The position numbers were made by a program, and so were the translations under genes. A stretch of DNA of 64,000 bases from Chloroflexota bacterium (lineage in GTDB: Bacteria > Chloroflexota > Anaerolineae > Aggregatilineales > Phototrophicaceae). Where the stretch lies: contig JACRPS010000010.1 in NCBI GenBank assembly GCA_016223085.1, forward strand, positions 62,001-126,000. Direction: 5' to 3'. The notes under the pieces are model-generated. The model had not been told where the DNA came from. It saw only the letters and a list, made by a program, of their open reading frames with translations, and made no database searches. Positions 28,336 through 37,251 of the stretch are shown in pieces (position 1 is the stretch's first letter; each line of letters opens with the position of its first letter).

Positions 28336-29064
28336 TTACTGTCGTGCTACAGATACGGTTAACCCGTAAACGGCTGTAGCGCCGGCCTGCAGCAGAGCCT
28401 CGGCGCATGTGCTAAGCGTCGCGCCGGTGGTGTACACATCGTCTACCAGGAGAACCGTCCGGTTTTGAACGAGCAGGGGATTGGCTTCAAACGCATCCCT
28501 GACGTTTTCCAGCCGTTCGGCGCGCCCCAGGCCGACCTGCGACGGCGTGAAGCGCCAGCGTCGGACGGCCTCCGGCGCGCAGGGCAGCCCCGCCTGCTGT
28601 GCCAGTTGTTCGGCCAGCAAGTGCGCCTGGTTGTAACCACGTTCGGCCAGTCGGCTGGCGTGCATCGGCACGGGGGCGATCAGGTCAACCGGCCACGTCA
28701 GTCCGGCGAAGTACGCGGCCAGTCGTTCGCCAAGTGGTTCGGCCAGCGCGCGCGCGTTTTCGTATTTCAGCGACCAGATGGCCTGCTGGATTTTGCCATC
28801 GTGAACGCCGGTTGACGCCATGCCGGACAGCGGCGGCAGCGGCTGTACGTGCCGGGGTGGGGGGATAAGCTCCAGCTCGCGCTGGCAGCGGTCGCACCAG
28901 ATGGTATCAACCCGTCCGCAGCCAGTGCAGCGCGGGGGAAAGACCAGATCAAGGATGGCGGCCAGCGCCGTGTGTACCAGACGTTTGGGCGCAAAAAGCC
29001 CAGGATGCCCCCGGGCTTCGGTTTCAGTCTGGTCGAACGATAAACGTTGTACGATACCTGGCAT
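28336..29064 (-). CDS. comF: ComF-family phosphoribosyltransferase-like protein
   Basis: 242 residues. The N-terminus has the ComF zinc ribbon (FPPRCTGCGRVDTIWCDRC), the middle a conserved KYENARALAEPLG segment, and the C-terminus a type I PRTase fold with PVPMHASRLAERGYNQA and the PRPP loop VLLVDDVYTTGATLSTC. ComF is associated with DNA uptake in competent bacteria, so its position directly after tadABC is suggestive, though Tad systems are not normally uptake machines. A frame extends to 29184, overlapping tadC; MPGIVQRLSF at 29064 is preferred because it lies after the tadC stop. Confidence 0.85.
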   Translation of the reverse strand: MPGIVQRLSFDQTETEARGHPGLFAPKRLVHTALAAILDLVFPPRCTGCGRVDTIWCDRCQRELELIPPPRHVQPLPPLSGMASTGVHDGKIQQAIWSLKYENARALAEPLGERLAAYFAGLTWPVDLIAPVPMHASRLAERGYNQAHLLAEQLAQQAGLPCAPEAVRRWRFTPSQVGLGRAERLENVRDAFEANPLLVQNRTVLLVDDVYTTGATLSTCAEALLQAGATAVYGLTVSVARQ

Positions 29065-29117
29065 GGTGACTGTCCCAGGCAGCGATAGAAAGATCAGTTG
29101 GGAGCGAAACGCGCGTG

Positions 29118-30044
29118 TTAAACCATTCCCAATGCGCCGCTGCCCAGCAGGAACACCAGCGCCGGCCCCAGCAGCACAATCCACAGCGACGGGAAAATCA
29201 GCAGTACCATCGGGATCATCATTTTCACCGGCGCCTGATGCGCTTTTTCCTGGGCGCGCTGGCGGCGTTTGACGCGCATCTGGTCAGACTGCACGCGCAG
29301 GATTTTGGTCATGCTCACGCCAAGCTGGTCGGCCTGGATGACGGCGGCGGTGAAGGCGGTTACGTCCGGCACATCCATGCGGTCGGCCATATCGCGCAGG
29401 GCTTCACGGCGCATCTTGCCAAGCTGGATTTCCCGCAGGACGCGGCCAAAAGCGACGGCCAGATCATTGTCCCACTTTTCGTAAACCTTACCCATCGCCT
29501 GATCGAAGCCCAGACCGGCTTCCACGCAGATGGTCAGCAGGTCGAGCGCATCCGGCAGCGCGCGGACGATGTTGTCCTGCCGCCGGCTGATCTTGCTTTT
29601 CAGCCACAGGACGGGGAAGTAGTAGCCCAGCACTGCGCCGCCGATGACGTAAAAGATGGCGTTGGAGTTTTTCGACAGCACGAAGAACACCATAAAGGCT
29701 GCCAGCCCCAGGCCGATGGTCGCGCCGATACGCATGGCAAAAAACGTTGTCGGCTCCATCGAACCGGCCAGGCCGGCCAGTTCGATCTGGTGGCGGGTTT
29801 CTTCAAGCTGCTTTTCCGGCGTGAACCGCACTACCACGTCCGCCAGCCGCCGCATCATTGGCAGCAGCACGCGGTCCTTAAACGGCAGCGACAGTTCGAT
29901 TTCTTCCAGCGATTCCGGCAGTTCGCGCTCGCCAAACTGCGCCAGTCGTTCCTGCAGGGGATCGCGGTTGCGGTCGTCGCGCATCCCGACATAGACCAAG
30001 CCCGCAACGACGACCAGAACAACGATAACGAGTATACCGATCAT
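29118..30044 (-). CDS. tadC: Tad pilus inner-membrane platform protein TadC
   Basis: Type II secretion F-domain protein of 308 residues that pairs with TadB under the assembly ATPase. One membrane segment at the N-terminus (ILVIVVLVVVAGLVYVG), a cytoplasmic T2SSF domain, further segments around IGATIGLGLAAFMVFFVLS and AIFYVIGGAVLGYYFPVLW, and a C-terminal pair. ICVEAGLGFDQAMGKVYEKW is the typical GxGxxxA region. AAGGA lies seven bases before the ATG. Twelve bases separate it from tadB. Confidence 0.9.
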   Translation of the reverse strand: MIGILVIVVLVVVAGLVYVGMRDDRNRDPLQERLAQFGERELPESLEEIELSLPFKDRVLLPMMRRLADVVVRFTPEKQLEETRHQIELAGLAGSMEPTTFFAMRIGATIGLGLAAFMVFFVLSKNSNAIFYVIGGAVLGYYFPVLWLKSKISRRQDNIVRALPDALDLLTICVEAGLGFDQAMGKVYEKWDNDLAVAFGRVLREIQLGKMRREALRDMADRMDVPDVTAFTAAVIQADQLGVSMTKILRVQSDQMRVKRRQRAQEKAHQAPVKMMIPMVLLIFPSLWIVLLGPALVFLLGSGALGMV

Positions 30045-30056
30045 GCTGCGTTCCTT

Positions 30057-31046
30057 CTAAATCTCAATGTTCACGATCTTCTGGATGGCAGCCATACCCA
30101 GCCCGATCAGCGCCAGGCCAATGCCGAGCATCGGCCAGCCGCACATCCGGTTTTCAAACATGGGGTTCATAAAGCCCGGCTGGATGACCGACAGGAACAG
30201 CGCTACGATGATAGGCAGCAGGCTGATGAGCCAGCCGGTGATGCGCCCCTGCGACGTCAACACGCGGATTTCGCCTTTCAGCTTCACGCGCTCACGGATG
30301 GTGTGGCTGATGACTTCCAGGATTTCCGCCAGATTGCCACCGACCTCACGCTGGATGTTCACTGCCGTCACCACCAGATCAAGGTCTTCACTTTCCACGC
30401 GCGCCAGCAGGTGTTCCAGGGCGTCTTCCACGTCAATACCAAGCTGGACTTCCTGCACCACGCGCTTGAACTCCGTCGAAGTGGGTTCCGGCGCATCGCG
30501 GGAGATGGCTTCCATCGCCTGCATGACGCTGAAGCCGGAGCGCAGCGCGTTCACCCACAGGCCCAGCGTGTCCGGCAACTGCTGCTCGAAGCGCAGCAGG
30601 CGCTTGCTGGTGGCACGCGCGACGTAAATGCGCGGGAAAAACAGGCCGATAAACCCGGCAACGATGGACATAATCAGGTCGCCGCGAAACAGGACAAAAT
30701 ACCCCGCCGCAAAAAAACCAATTACCGACACCACGTGCAGGGCAGCATATTCGGCTACCGTCAGCTTCATATCGGCGCGGGCAAGCTGCTGTTTCCATTT
30801 CTGGGCAAACGGGCGTTTGCCGATGGCCCGGTCAATGGCGTCCAGGGCTTTGCGCCGTTCCTGTTCGTCCTTTTCCTGGGCATCCTCGTCAATTTCGAGA
30901 TAGGACTGGAAGCCCGATTCGTAGCGCCCCAGCCGTTCCTCGACCAGGTTACGCTCCGAACGGACGCTGATGACGCCGATGATGATTACCGCGATAGCGG
31001 CGATTCCTGCGATACCAATAATGATGGGTAGAAGGGCTTCAGGCAC
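30057..31046 (-). CDS. tadB: Tad pilus inner-membrane platform protein TadB
   Basis: 329 residues, T2SSF family. Membrane segment at 4-25 (LLPIIIGIAGIAAIAVIIIG), a charged cytoplasmic stretch, a paired segment (YAALHVVSVIGFFAAGYFVL, LIMSIVAGFIGLFFP), the F domain with LPDTLGLWVNALRSGFSV and VVTAVNIQREVGGNLAEIL, and a final hydrophobic pair. Start is GTG at 31046 with GGAGG eight bases upstream. Together with TadC it forms the platform on which TadA drives pilin polymerisation. Confidence 0.9.
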   Translation of the reverse strand: MPEALLPIIIGIAGIAAIAVIIIGVISVRSERNLVEERLGRYESGFQSYLEIDEDAQEKDEQERRKALDAIDRAIGKRPFAQKWKQQLARADMKLTVAEYAALHVVSVIGFFAAGYFVLFRGDLIMSIVAGFIGLFFPRIYVARATSKRLLRFEQQLPDTLGLWVNALRSGFSVMQAMEAISRDAPEPTSTEFKRVVQEVQLGIDVEDALEHLLARVESEDLDLVVTAVNIQREVGGNLAEILEVISHTIRERVKLKGEIRVLTSQGRITGWLISLLPIIVALFLSVIQPGFMNPMFENRMCGWPMLGIGLALIGLGMAAIQKIVNIEI

Positions 31047-31150
31047 ACTAACGTCCTCCGCTACTCAATCCTTATTTACATTCTATGGGCAATATGGAAA
31101 GCGCGTCAAGATGACGCACTTCCCACAAGTCTAAAGTTGTTGATTCGTAA

Positions 31151-32584
31151 CTAATAGCCGCGCCCAATACCAAACACTGCCGGCGGCAGGTGGATACCAG
31201 CCTGCTCAATCCGGTCAATAAATTTGGGGCGCAGCCCGGTTGGGCGAATGCGGCCAATGATCTTGCCGCTTTCGATGCCCGTCTGCTCAAACTCGAAGAT
31301 ATCGGACATGGTGATGATTTCACCTTCCATGCCCTGCACTTCAGCGATTTTTTCGATCTTGCGCGAACCATCGCGCAGGCGGCTTTGCTGGCAGATGGCA
31401 TCAATCGCGCTGGCAACCTGTTCGCGGATGGCGCGTACCGGCAAATCCATGCCGGACATCAGGCACATGACTTCCAGACGCGCCAGCGCATCGCGCGGGC
31501 TGTTGGCGTGCAGGGTTGTCAGCGAACCGTCGTGGCCGGTGTTCATCGCCTGGAGCATGTCCAGCGCCTCGCCCGCGCGGCACTCCCCAACCACAATCCG
31601 GTCGGGGCGCATACGCAGCGAGTTCACGACCAGGTCCTGGATGCTGATCGCGCCTTTGCCTTCGATGTTCGGTGGGCGCGATTCAAGCGTCACGACATGC
31701 TCCTGACGAAGTTGGAGTTCCGCCGCGTTTTCGATAGTGACGATGCGCTCGTTATTGGGGATGAAGCTGGATAGCACGTTCAGCAGCGTGGTTTTGCCGG
31801 AACCCGTGCCGCCGGACACGATGATGTTCAGCCGGGCGATGATGCAGGCGCGCAGAAATTCCGCGATTTCCTTCGTTAACGAACCGAAGCGAATCAGGTC
31901 ATCTACCGTCAGCGGCTTCTTGGAGAATTTTCGGATGGTGATGGTCGGGCCGCACAGGGCAATCGGGCGGATAACGGCGTTCACGCGGGAGCCGTCCGGT
32001 AGACGGGCGTCCACCAGCGGTGAACTCTCGTCAATACGGCGGCCCAGCGGCGCGACGATGCGGTCAATGATACGCATCACATGTTCATCATTTTCGAACG
32101 TCGCGTTCGCGCGGGAGATATTACCCTTCTGCTCGATAAACACGTTTTTCGGGCCGTTAACCATGATTTCGGTGATGGTTTCGTCGGCCAGCAGGGGTTC
32201 CAGCGGGCCATAGCCCAGGATTTCCGCGACGATGGCTTCAAACAGGTTCTGGCGTTCGCTGCGGGCCAGCACCATGCTTTCGTCCGCCAGGATGGCGTTA
32301 AACAGTTCCTCGATGTGTTCCCGCACTTCGGCCTTGCGGGAAACGTCCATCGCCTGATGGTCGAGTTCGGACAGCAGCTTGTTCTGCACGCGGGCTTTCA
32401 GATCAAGGTAGTTGTTCCCCTTGCCGGGGCGGGCCGCGCCGGAGTCGCCAATGGACGTGCGGCGCATCCGTGCCAGTTTTGACTCTTCACTCTCCGGCGC
32501 CGGGTTATTCGGGTTGTCAGGCGTGCGGCCACCAGATTCACCACCACTGCCACTGCCGCGTTCGATACGACGTAATAAAGACAT
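31151..32584 (-). CDS. tadA: Tad pilus assembly ATPase TadA/CpaF
   Basis: Hexameric secretion ATPase of the VirB11/CpaF group, 477 residues. Residues 1-70 are a disordered Gly/Ser-rich head (GSGSGGESGGRTPDN). The N-terminal domain includes GYGPLEPLLADETITEIMVNG; the ATPase core has Walker A SGGTGSGKTTLLN near 265, the Asp box (TIENAAELQL), Walker B RIVVGECRAGEALDML near 335 and the His box SLTTLHANSPRDAL. It powers pilus extension and, in systems without TadT-like partners, retraction. A 104-bp gap to tadB holds a GCGTCA-AGA-TGACGC hairpin without a T tract. Confidence 0.94.
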   Translation of the reverse strand: MSLLRRIERGSGSGGESGGRTPDNPNNPAPESEESKLARMRRTSIGDSGAARPGKGNNYLDLKARVQNKLLSELDHQAMDVSRKAEVREHIEELFNAILADESMVLARSERQNLFEAIVAEILGYGPLEPLLADETITEIMVNGPKNVFIEQKGNISRANATFENDEHVMRIIDRIVAPLGRRIDESSPLVDARLPDGSRVNAVIRPIALCGPTITIRKFSKKPLTVDDLIRFGSLTKEIAEFLRACIIARLNIIVSGGTGSGKTTLLNVLSSFIPNNERIVTIENAAELQLRQEHVVTLESRPPNIEGKGAISIQDLVVNSLRMRPDRIVVGECRAGEALDMLQAMNTGHDGSLTTLHANSPRDALARLEVMCLMSGMDLPVRAIREQVASAIDAICQQSRLRDGSRKIEKIAEVQGMEGEIITMSDIFEFEQTGIESGKIIGRIRPTGLRPKFIDRIEQAGIHLPPAVFGIGRGY

Positions 32585-32603
32585 ACCTCATTCCTCCGGT
32601 AAA

Positions 32604-33935
32604 CTAGGCCTTACCCAAGCGCAAACCCAGTCCCGGCTTGCGTTGTTTGGCTTTGTCGGCGGGTGATTCCGCCAATTCTTCTTCCTGAGCGCCCTCCAGC
32701 CGGGTGTGGAGCATGTCGGCCAATCCCATGAGTTCCTTGATCGGCGACCGGCTTTTGTCGCGGCGCGCCACGATGGGAACGCCTTTGCTCATGGCTTCCA
32801 GCGCGGTCATTTCGTCGGCGGGAATTTCCAGTTCGATGGGGCGCTTCAGGAAACGGGCGATTTTTTCCGTTGGGATTAAAAACTTCTGCCGGTTGCGGTC
32901 GTCGGGGACGCGGTTCAGCACCAGCATGGTTTTATCAGGCGCGTAGTTGAGCTGGTCGAACAGGTCAAGCACAAACCGCATGTTTTTCACGCAGGCCAGC
33001 GTGGGCATACCGACCAGAACGATTTTGGCGGCGAGATCGAACAGCGACAGCACCGTTTCATCCAGCGCATGGCTGGTATCCACGACGATAAAATCATAAT
33101 TGCCGCTGATTTTTTCCAGCATCTGCGCGACGGCGGTCGGGTTGTCCTGCTCGATCACTTCAGCAAATTCGGGTCGGGCCGGCCCCATCAGCACCTTCAG
33201 GCCGCTGTCGTGGGTGAACACGATGCTGTCAAACAGTTCGGTGTCCAGATCGTGGATGTTGTCCACCAGATCAACCATTGTGGACTGGGACTGGATGTTC
33301 AGCAGCACTCCCACGTCGCCGAACTGCAAATCGGAATCAACCAGCAGCACGCGGACGCCCTCTTTCATCAGAGCCGAGGCGACATTGGTGGCAATCGTCG
33401 TAACGCCGACGCCACCCTGCGGGCTGTAGACGACAATGACGTGGCCGGAACGGTTCTCCGTGCCTTCCGCCTGCACCACCGAGCGCACGTTTTCAACTAC
33501 CGGCGTATCGCGGAAACGCTGCGCCACAACTTTGTGCTGTGCATAGACGGTGCGGATGGTGTTGTACAGTTCGTCCGGGGAAATCGGCTTGGTCAGGAAG
33601 TTGCGCGCGCCGGCCAGCATGGCGCGGCGCAGATAGTCGGGGTCGTTCTGCACGGACATCATGATGACGGCGGCGGTCGGCACCGACTCCGTAATGAGCG
33701 AAGTCGCCTGGATGCCGTCCATATCCGGCATGTTGATGTCCATGATGATGATGTTGGGCTTTAGCTCTTTCGCCATTGCCACGCCTTCGCGGCCCGTGCC
33801 GACCGACCCGACCACGCGCAGATCGGGTTCAAAGGCGAGTAGTTTCTTGATATTTTCGCGGGCTTCGGGGATGTCGTCTACCAGCAGGATGGTGATGACT
33901 TCACCCTCGGCCTGTGGGCTGCCCGGTCGATTCAT
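32604..33935 (-). CDS. cpaE: CpaE/TadZ-like receiver plus MinD-like ATPase
   Basis: 443 residues. Residues 15-130 are a response-regulator receiver with the phospho-acceptor region IIIMDINMPDMDG and the conserved Lys in FLTKPIS. Residues 165-400 are a ParA/MinD-type domain (VLLVDSDLQFGDVGVLLNI, VVDTSHALDE, LVLNRVPDDRNRQKFL). The P-loop reads SPQGGVGVTTIA: both lysines of the canonical KGGxGKT are replaced, as in atypical TadZ proteins. In Tad systems this protein localises the pilus machine at a pole or site. GGAGG five bases before the ATG. The receiver suggests input from a kinase, possibly the one encoded at 35446-36525. Confidence 0.9.
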   Translation of the reverse strand: MNRPGSPQAEGEVITILLVDDIPEARENIKKLLAFEPDLRVVGSVGTGREGVAMAKELKPNIIIMDINMPDMDGIQATSLITESVPTAAVIMMSVQNDPDYLRRAMLAGARNFLTKPISPDELYNTIRTVYAQHKVVAQRFRDTPVVENVRSVVQAEGTENRSGHVIVVYSPQGGVGVTTIATNVASALMKEGVRVLLVDSDLQFGDVGVLLNIQSQSTMVDLVDNIHDLDTELFDSIVFTHDSGLKVLMGPARPEFAEVIEQDNPTAVAQMLEKISGNYDFIVVDTSHALDETVLSLFDLAAKIVLVGMPTLACVKNMRFVLDLFDQLNYAPDKTMLVLNRVPDDRNRQKFLIPTEKIARFLKRPIELEIPADEMTALEAMSKGVPIVARRDKSRSPIKELMGLADMLHTRLEGAQEEELAESPADKAKQRKPGLGLRLGKA

Positions 33936-34040
33936 TTAAACCTCCACCACTCCGTCACAGTACACGGGAATCGGGCGCTCCTTGCACAGCGCGGTCGCTA
34001 CGCACCGTACGGAAGCGCAGCGGGCCGCTGCACGTTACTA

Positions 34041-34066
34041 ACAGGTGGGCGAACAGGCCCACCTGT
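34041..34066. repeat. hairpin-forming palindrome (possibly related to the dispersed family)
   Basis: Perfect 10-bp stem ACAGGTGGGC / GCCCACCTGT with a 6-base loop, in the 183-bp gap between cpaB and cpaE. The outer GTAGGG arms are missing, so it may be a separate family or an attenuator. A T-rich run follows only on the plus strand, which has no gene here. Confidence 0.6.
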
Positions 34067-34118
34067 ATTTCTATTATAGTCGAATTCATCCGCAACCGCT
34101 GAACCTCATCCTGCCGCG

Positions 34119-35297
34119 CTAGGGCGTAGTGGGCTGAGCGCTCCCAGCCGTCAGGCTGATCTCGTCACCGGCCAGCAACTGCCGGATGCTGCGGATTGCC
34201 GGTTCAATTGTATAGTCGCGTCTGCCGGGCAGGGTGATGCGGAATTCGTTCATGATGTAATCCAGCGTCACCGGCTCGGTTGTCGTGCGGGAAGCGTCGG
34301 TTGCAGAGCGCAGCGCCAGCGTCAGCGGCAGTTTCGCCTCAATCGCCCAGGTCAGGAAGACGGCATACTGCGGCGTCACACCGAGCGTCACGATGTCCGG
34401 TGGTGGTACGGGGGTCGGCGGCACGGGCGTCGCGCCACCGGCACCGGTATCCTGTGCCTGGTCCTGCTGCGGCACGGGCGTGGGTGTGGGCGCTACACCA
34501 ATGTAGTCACCACGCAGCGGGAAGTCGCCCACCCAGACCACCAGCGCATCCTGAATCGTACGCTGCGTGACGAGGCGCGGGCGCTGCCGTTCGGACGGGC
34601 CGATGATGGCCGGGCCAAGCTGCGTCTGCTCCGGACGGCCCTCGATGCCCTCGATAAACTCAATCGTGCCGTCGTCCTTGATGCTGAACAGGGTAATGCG
34701 GTTGGGCGAAAGGCTCTGGAAGACTTCATCCACGTCTACAAACAGCATGGAGATGATAACATCCACCCGGTCGCCGGGACGGATACCATAGGCGACGCTG
34801 GTCTGCCGGTTGATCGGAATGGCGACCGCTACCCGGTCGCTGGGCAGGATGGCCGCGGCGTCCGAGCCAACATTGGCGATTTCGGACAGGTTATCCACCA
34901 GCAGGTTGGACAGCACCGGCTGCTCGCGGAACATATCCGTCCGCGCGATTTTACCCAGCACGGTTTCCAGGCCGCCGTCTTCTTCCTTCAGTGCGTTAAA
35001 TGGCACGGCGTCTTCCGGCCAGGGGAAGTAAGCGACTACATTTTGCAGTTCCTCAATCGTGGTGGGGAAGCGATAACCGCGCGGCAGATTTTGCAGCGCC
35101 ACCACGATGTTCACGAAGCGAATCGGCGTTGGTGTTGGGCCGGCAGTTGGCACCTGGGCCACGTTCTGCCCCACGCCGGGGGTGGTCGCCGGGGTGTTGG
35201 GCCGGGTTCCCGGCAGCCCGCCGCTCAAAAATACAACGGCAACAATAACAACCAGCAGGATGACTAATCCAACCAGGATTAGCAAGCGTCCGCGCAT
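34119..35297 (-). CDS. cpaB: Flp pilus assembly protein CpaB/RcpC
   Basis: 392 residues. N-terminal membrane segment (LLILVGLVILLVVIVAVVFL), a Pro/Thr linker, an SAF-like domain beginning VNIVVALQNLPRGYRF near 60, and the RcpC/CpaB core (SDRVAVAIPINRQTSVAYGIRPGDRVDVI near 155-185). Residues 285-315 are a Pro/Gln/Gly-rich insert (PTPTPVPQQDQAQ). Homologues stabilise or gate the pilus channel outside the cytoplasmic membrane. GGAGG precedes the ATG. It lies 183 bp before cpaE and is the first tad gene after the putative promoter at 35382-35409. Confidence 0.88.
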   Translation of the reverse strand: MRGRLLILVGLVILLVVIVAVVFLSGGLPGTRPNTPATTPGVGQNVAQVPTAGPTPTPIRFVNIVVALQNLPRGYRFPTTIEELQNVVAYFPWPEDAVPFNALKEEDGGLETVLGKIARTDMFREQPVLSNLLVDNLSEIANVGSDAAAILPSDRVAVAIPINRQTSVAYGIRPGDRVDVIISMLFVDVDEVFQSLSPNRITLFSIKDDGTIEFIEGIEGRPEQTQLGPAIIGPSERQRPRLVTQRTIQDALVVWVGDFPLRGDYIGVAPTPTPVPQQDQAQDTGAGGATPVPPTPVPPPDIVTLGVTPQYAVFLTWAIEAKLPLTLALRSATDASRTTTEPVTLDYIMNEFRITLPGRRDYTIEPAIRSIRQLLAGDEISLTAGSAQPTTP

Positions 35298-35381
35298 GGG
35301 TTCCTCCGTTGGTATTCAGGTATCTGCGTGCGAGTTGTGTTTGCCAGCAGACAACAAAGATTGAGTGAAGACACAATTCTA

Positions 35382-35409
35382 AGTGTAGTCGTTTGGCGAC
35401 GACTGTCAA
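35382..35409 (-). promoter_or_regulatory. promoter of the tad operon
   Basis: Minus-strand consensus TTGACA (35404-35409), 16-bp spacer, TACACT (35382-35387), about 85 bp upstream of cpaB and just after the end of the kinase gene. Confidence 0.6.
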
Positions 35410-35445
35410 ATAGGCTTATGGTTTGAAAATCCTTATCCCGTCGCA

Positions 35446-36525
35446 TTACAGGCTGTCGTCGCTGGCCGGTAATTCGAGGTGAACGTTGGTGCCTTCGGTT
35501 TCGCTACTCGTGACAGCGACGCTGCCGCCGACCAGCTCAAATTTCTCCCTCAGCGTTATGATGGCCTGCCCGCGTGCTTCCAGATGCGGCGAGTCCTCAC
35601 CCATGAAAATTGCCTCGGCGTCGAAGCCCCGGCCATTATCCTCCACATCAACCTTGATGCGGTCGGTGGACATGTCCATCCGCACACTGATCGTGGTCGC
35701 ATTGGCATAATCGCGGGCGTGGCCGAGCAGGTCCTGGATGGCACGGAACAGCATCACTTCGCGGTGGTTTTGCAGGCGGCGCTCCTCGCCCAGAATGTCC
35801 AGCCGCGTATCAATGTCACTTTTGTCCTTAAACGAATCGATATAGCGGCGGACGGTGGGCACCACACCCAGATCATCCAGCATCATCGGACGCAGGTCAA
35901 AGATGAAATCGCGCACCTTCTGGAAGGTGACGCTGGCGGTGGTTTTGAGATTGTTCAGTTCCTCTGCCGCGCGGGCGGGGTCACGGTCAAACAAGCGCTG
36001 GCAGATTTCTGTCTGAAGGATGAAGTTGGTCAGCGATTGCGCCGGGCCATCGTGCATCAGGCGCGCCAGACGCAGCTTTTCTTCTTCCTGCGCCTGCACA
36101 ATGCGCACGATATTCAGGCTGGCCTTGGGGTTCGTCGTTGTGGTTTCTTCCGCGCCGTTGCTTAAAACATCCACGCCCTGCACGATGTTCAGCAACTGGC
36201 CGAGCAGCGTCTGCTGCTTTTCCAGAATCTCGCGGTTGGACTGGAATTTTTCAAGCTGGCCGCGCATGGTAGTCAGGCGGAAGCGGGCGTCCAGCGCCTC
36301 GTCGTATTTCACGCGGATGTCCTGACGGGGCACGGTTTCGATATTATCCTGAATGGTGCGCAGTTCGGTGGCGATGTCGGCATTGCGCTGCTGTTCGCGG
36401 TCTACCACCAGTTGAAGCTGGTCAATCTGGTTTTTGATCTCGGCCAGCCGGTCCTTAACGCGCTTCATCTCCTGCGAGACAAAATCAACAAGCTGCTCTT
36501 TCGGGTCAACTTTTTCTCGATCCAT
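35446..36525 (-). CDS. DegS-like soluble sensor histidine kinase
   Basis: 359 residues without membrane segments. Residues 1-125 are coiled coil (QEMKRVKDRLAEIKNQIDQL...), exactly the DegS layout. A HisKA_3 dimerisation domain carries the phospho-acceptor His in LARLMHDGPAQSLTNF near 155. The HATPase domain shows the G1 box VEDNGRGFDAEAIF and a C-terminal KFELVGGSVAV segment. The N-box reads RAIQDLLGHARDYANA: the usual Asn that binds magnesium is a His. This raises doubt about kinase activity. It follows its cognate regulator by three bases and precedes the tad operon. Confidence 0.88.
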   Translation of the reverse strand: MDREKVDPKEQLVDFVSQEMKRVKDRLAEIKNQIDQLQLVVDREQQRNADIATELRTIQDNIETVPRQDIRVKYDEALDARFRLTTMRGQLEKFQSNREILEKQQTLLGQLLNIVQGVDVLSNGAEETTTTNPKASLNIVRIVQAQEEEKLRLARLMHDGPAQSLTNFILQTEICQRLFDRDPARAAEELNNLKTTASVTFQKVRDFIFDLRPMMLDDLGVVPTVRRYIDSFKDKSDIDTRLDILGEERRLQNHREVMLFRAIQDLLGHARDYANATTISVRMDMSTDRIKVDVEDNGRGFDAEAIFMGEDSPHLEARGQAIITLREKFELVGGSVAVTSSETEGTNVHLELPASDDSL

Positions 36526-36528
36526 AGC

Positions 36529-37251
36529 CTATACCTTGTTCGAACGCCCGTCCTCAAGCCGTACCCAACCCCGGCGCAGCGCATTCACAGCCGCCTGGGT
36601 GCGATCTTCAACATTGAGCTTTTTCAGGATAGAGGTCATGTGGTTTTTAACGGTCTGCTGGCTGATACGCAGTTTGAGCGCGATTTCCTTGTTGCTCAGA
36701 CCATGCGTGACAAATTGCAGGATTTCCATCTCACGCGGGCTGAGGGGAACAAAATGCTCTTCGGCGTCAATCACGTAAGGCCCGCTCATGGCCTCGATGG
36801 TGGCCTGAATCCAGCTTTCCAGTGACCGGTGGTCCAGTTTCTCGCCGCCGACGATGTAATAGCCATGCACCACGTCGCGCACAATTTCGATCAGTTCGTC
36901 CGGGGTAACTTCTTTGGAGCAGTAAGCGGACGCCCCGGCACGCATGGCGTGAATCACCTGCTGCACATCGTGGTAGGCGGTTAACACGACCACTGCCAGG
37001 TCAGGCCGTTCGGCCTTGATCTGCCGGGCGACCTGGAAACCGTTCATGCCGGGCAGGTTGATGTCCAGCAGAATCACATCCGGTTGCAGTTGGCGTGCTT
37101 TTTTGATCGCATCTTCGCCTTCATCACTGTAACCAACAACATGGATGTCATCTTCCAGTTCTAGCGCCTGCTTGAGACCGTCCCGGAACAGGGGATGGTC
37201 GTCCACAATTAATACCGAAATACCTGCCGGGCGCTGTCTGCTATCATTCAT
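36529..37251 (-). CDS. NarL/DegU-type response regulator
   Basis: 240 residues. Receiver domain 10-130 with VLIVDDHPLFRDGL, the acceptor Asp in VILLDINLPGMNG, and Lys in YCSKEVT. The C-terminal LuxR helix-turn-helix spans 172-230 (LSPREMEILQFVTHGLSNKEI, then SQQTVKNHMTSILKKL). Between them is a ~35-residue linker. It pairs with the DegS-like kinase downstream and is the best candidate to control the adjacent tad genes; that link rests on position only. Confidence 0.92.
   Translation of the reverse strand: MNDSRQRPAGISVLIVDDHPLFRDGLKQALELEDDIHVVGYSDEGEDAIKKARQLQPDVILLDINLPGMNGFQVARQIKAERPDLAVVVLTAYHDVQQVIHAMRAGASAYCSKEVTPDELIEIVRDVVHGYYIVGGEKLDHRSLESWIQATIEAMSGPYVIDAEEHFVPLSPREMEILQFVTHGLSNKEIALKLRISQQTVKNHMTSILKKLNVEDRTQAAVNALRRGWVRLEDGRSNKV

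Noticed and set aside
29115-31031. 638-codon plus-strand open frame
   Set aside because: It is antisense to tadB and tadC, whose protein motifs are unmistakable; long antisense frames are expected in GC-rich DNA.
31103-31117. Hairpin GCGTCA-AGA-TGACGC between tadA and tadB as a terminator
   Set aside because: No T tract on the transcribed strand, and tadB follows in the same operon.
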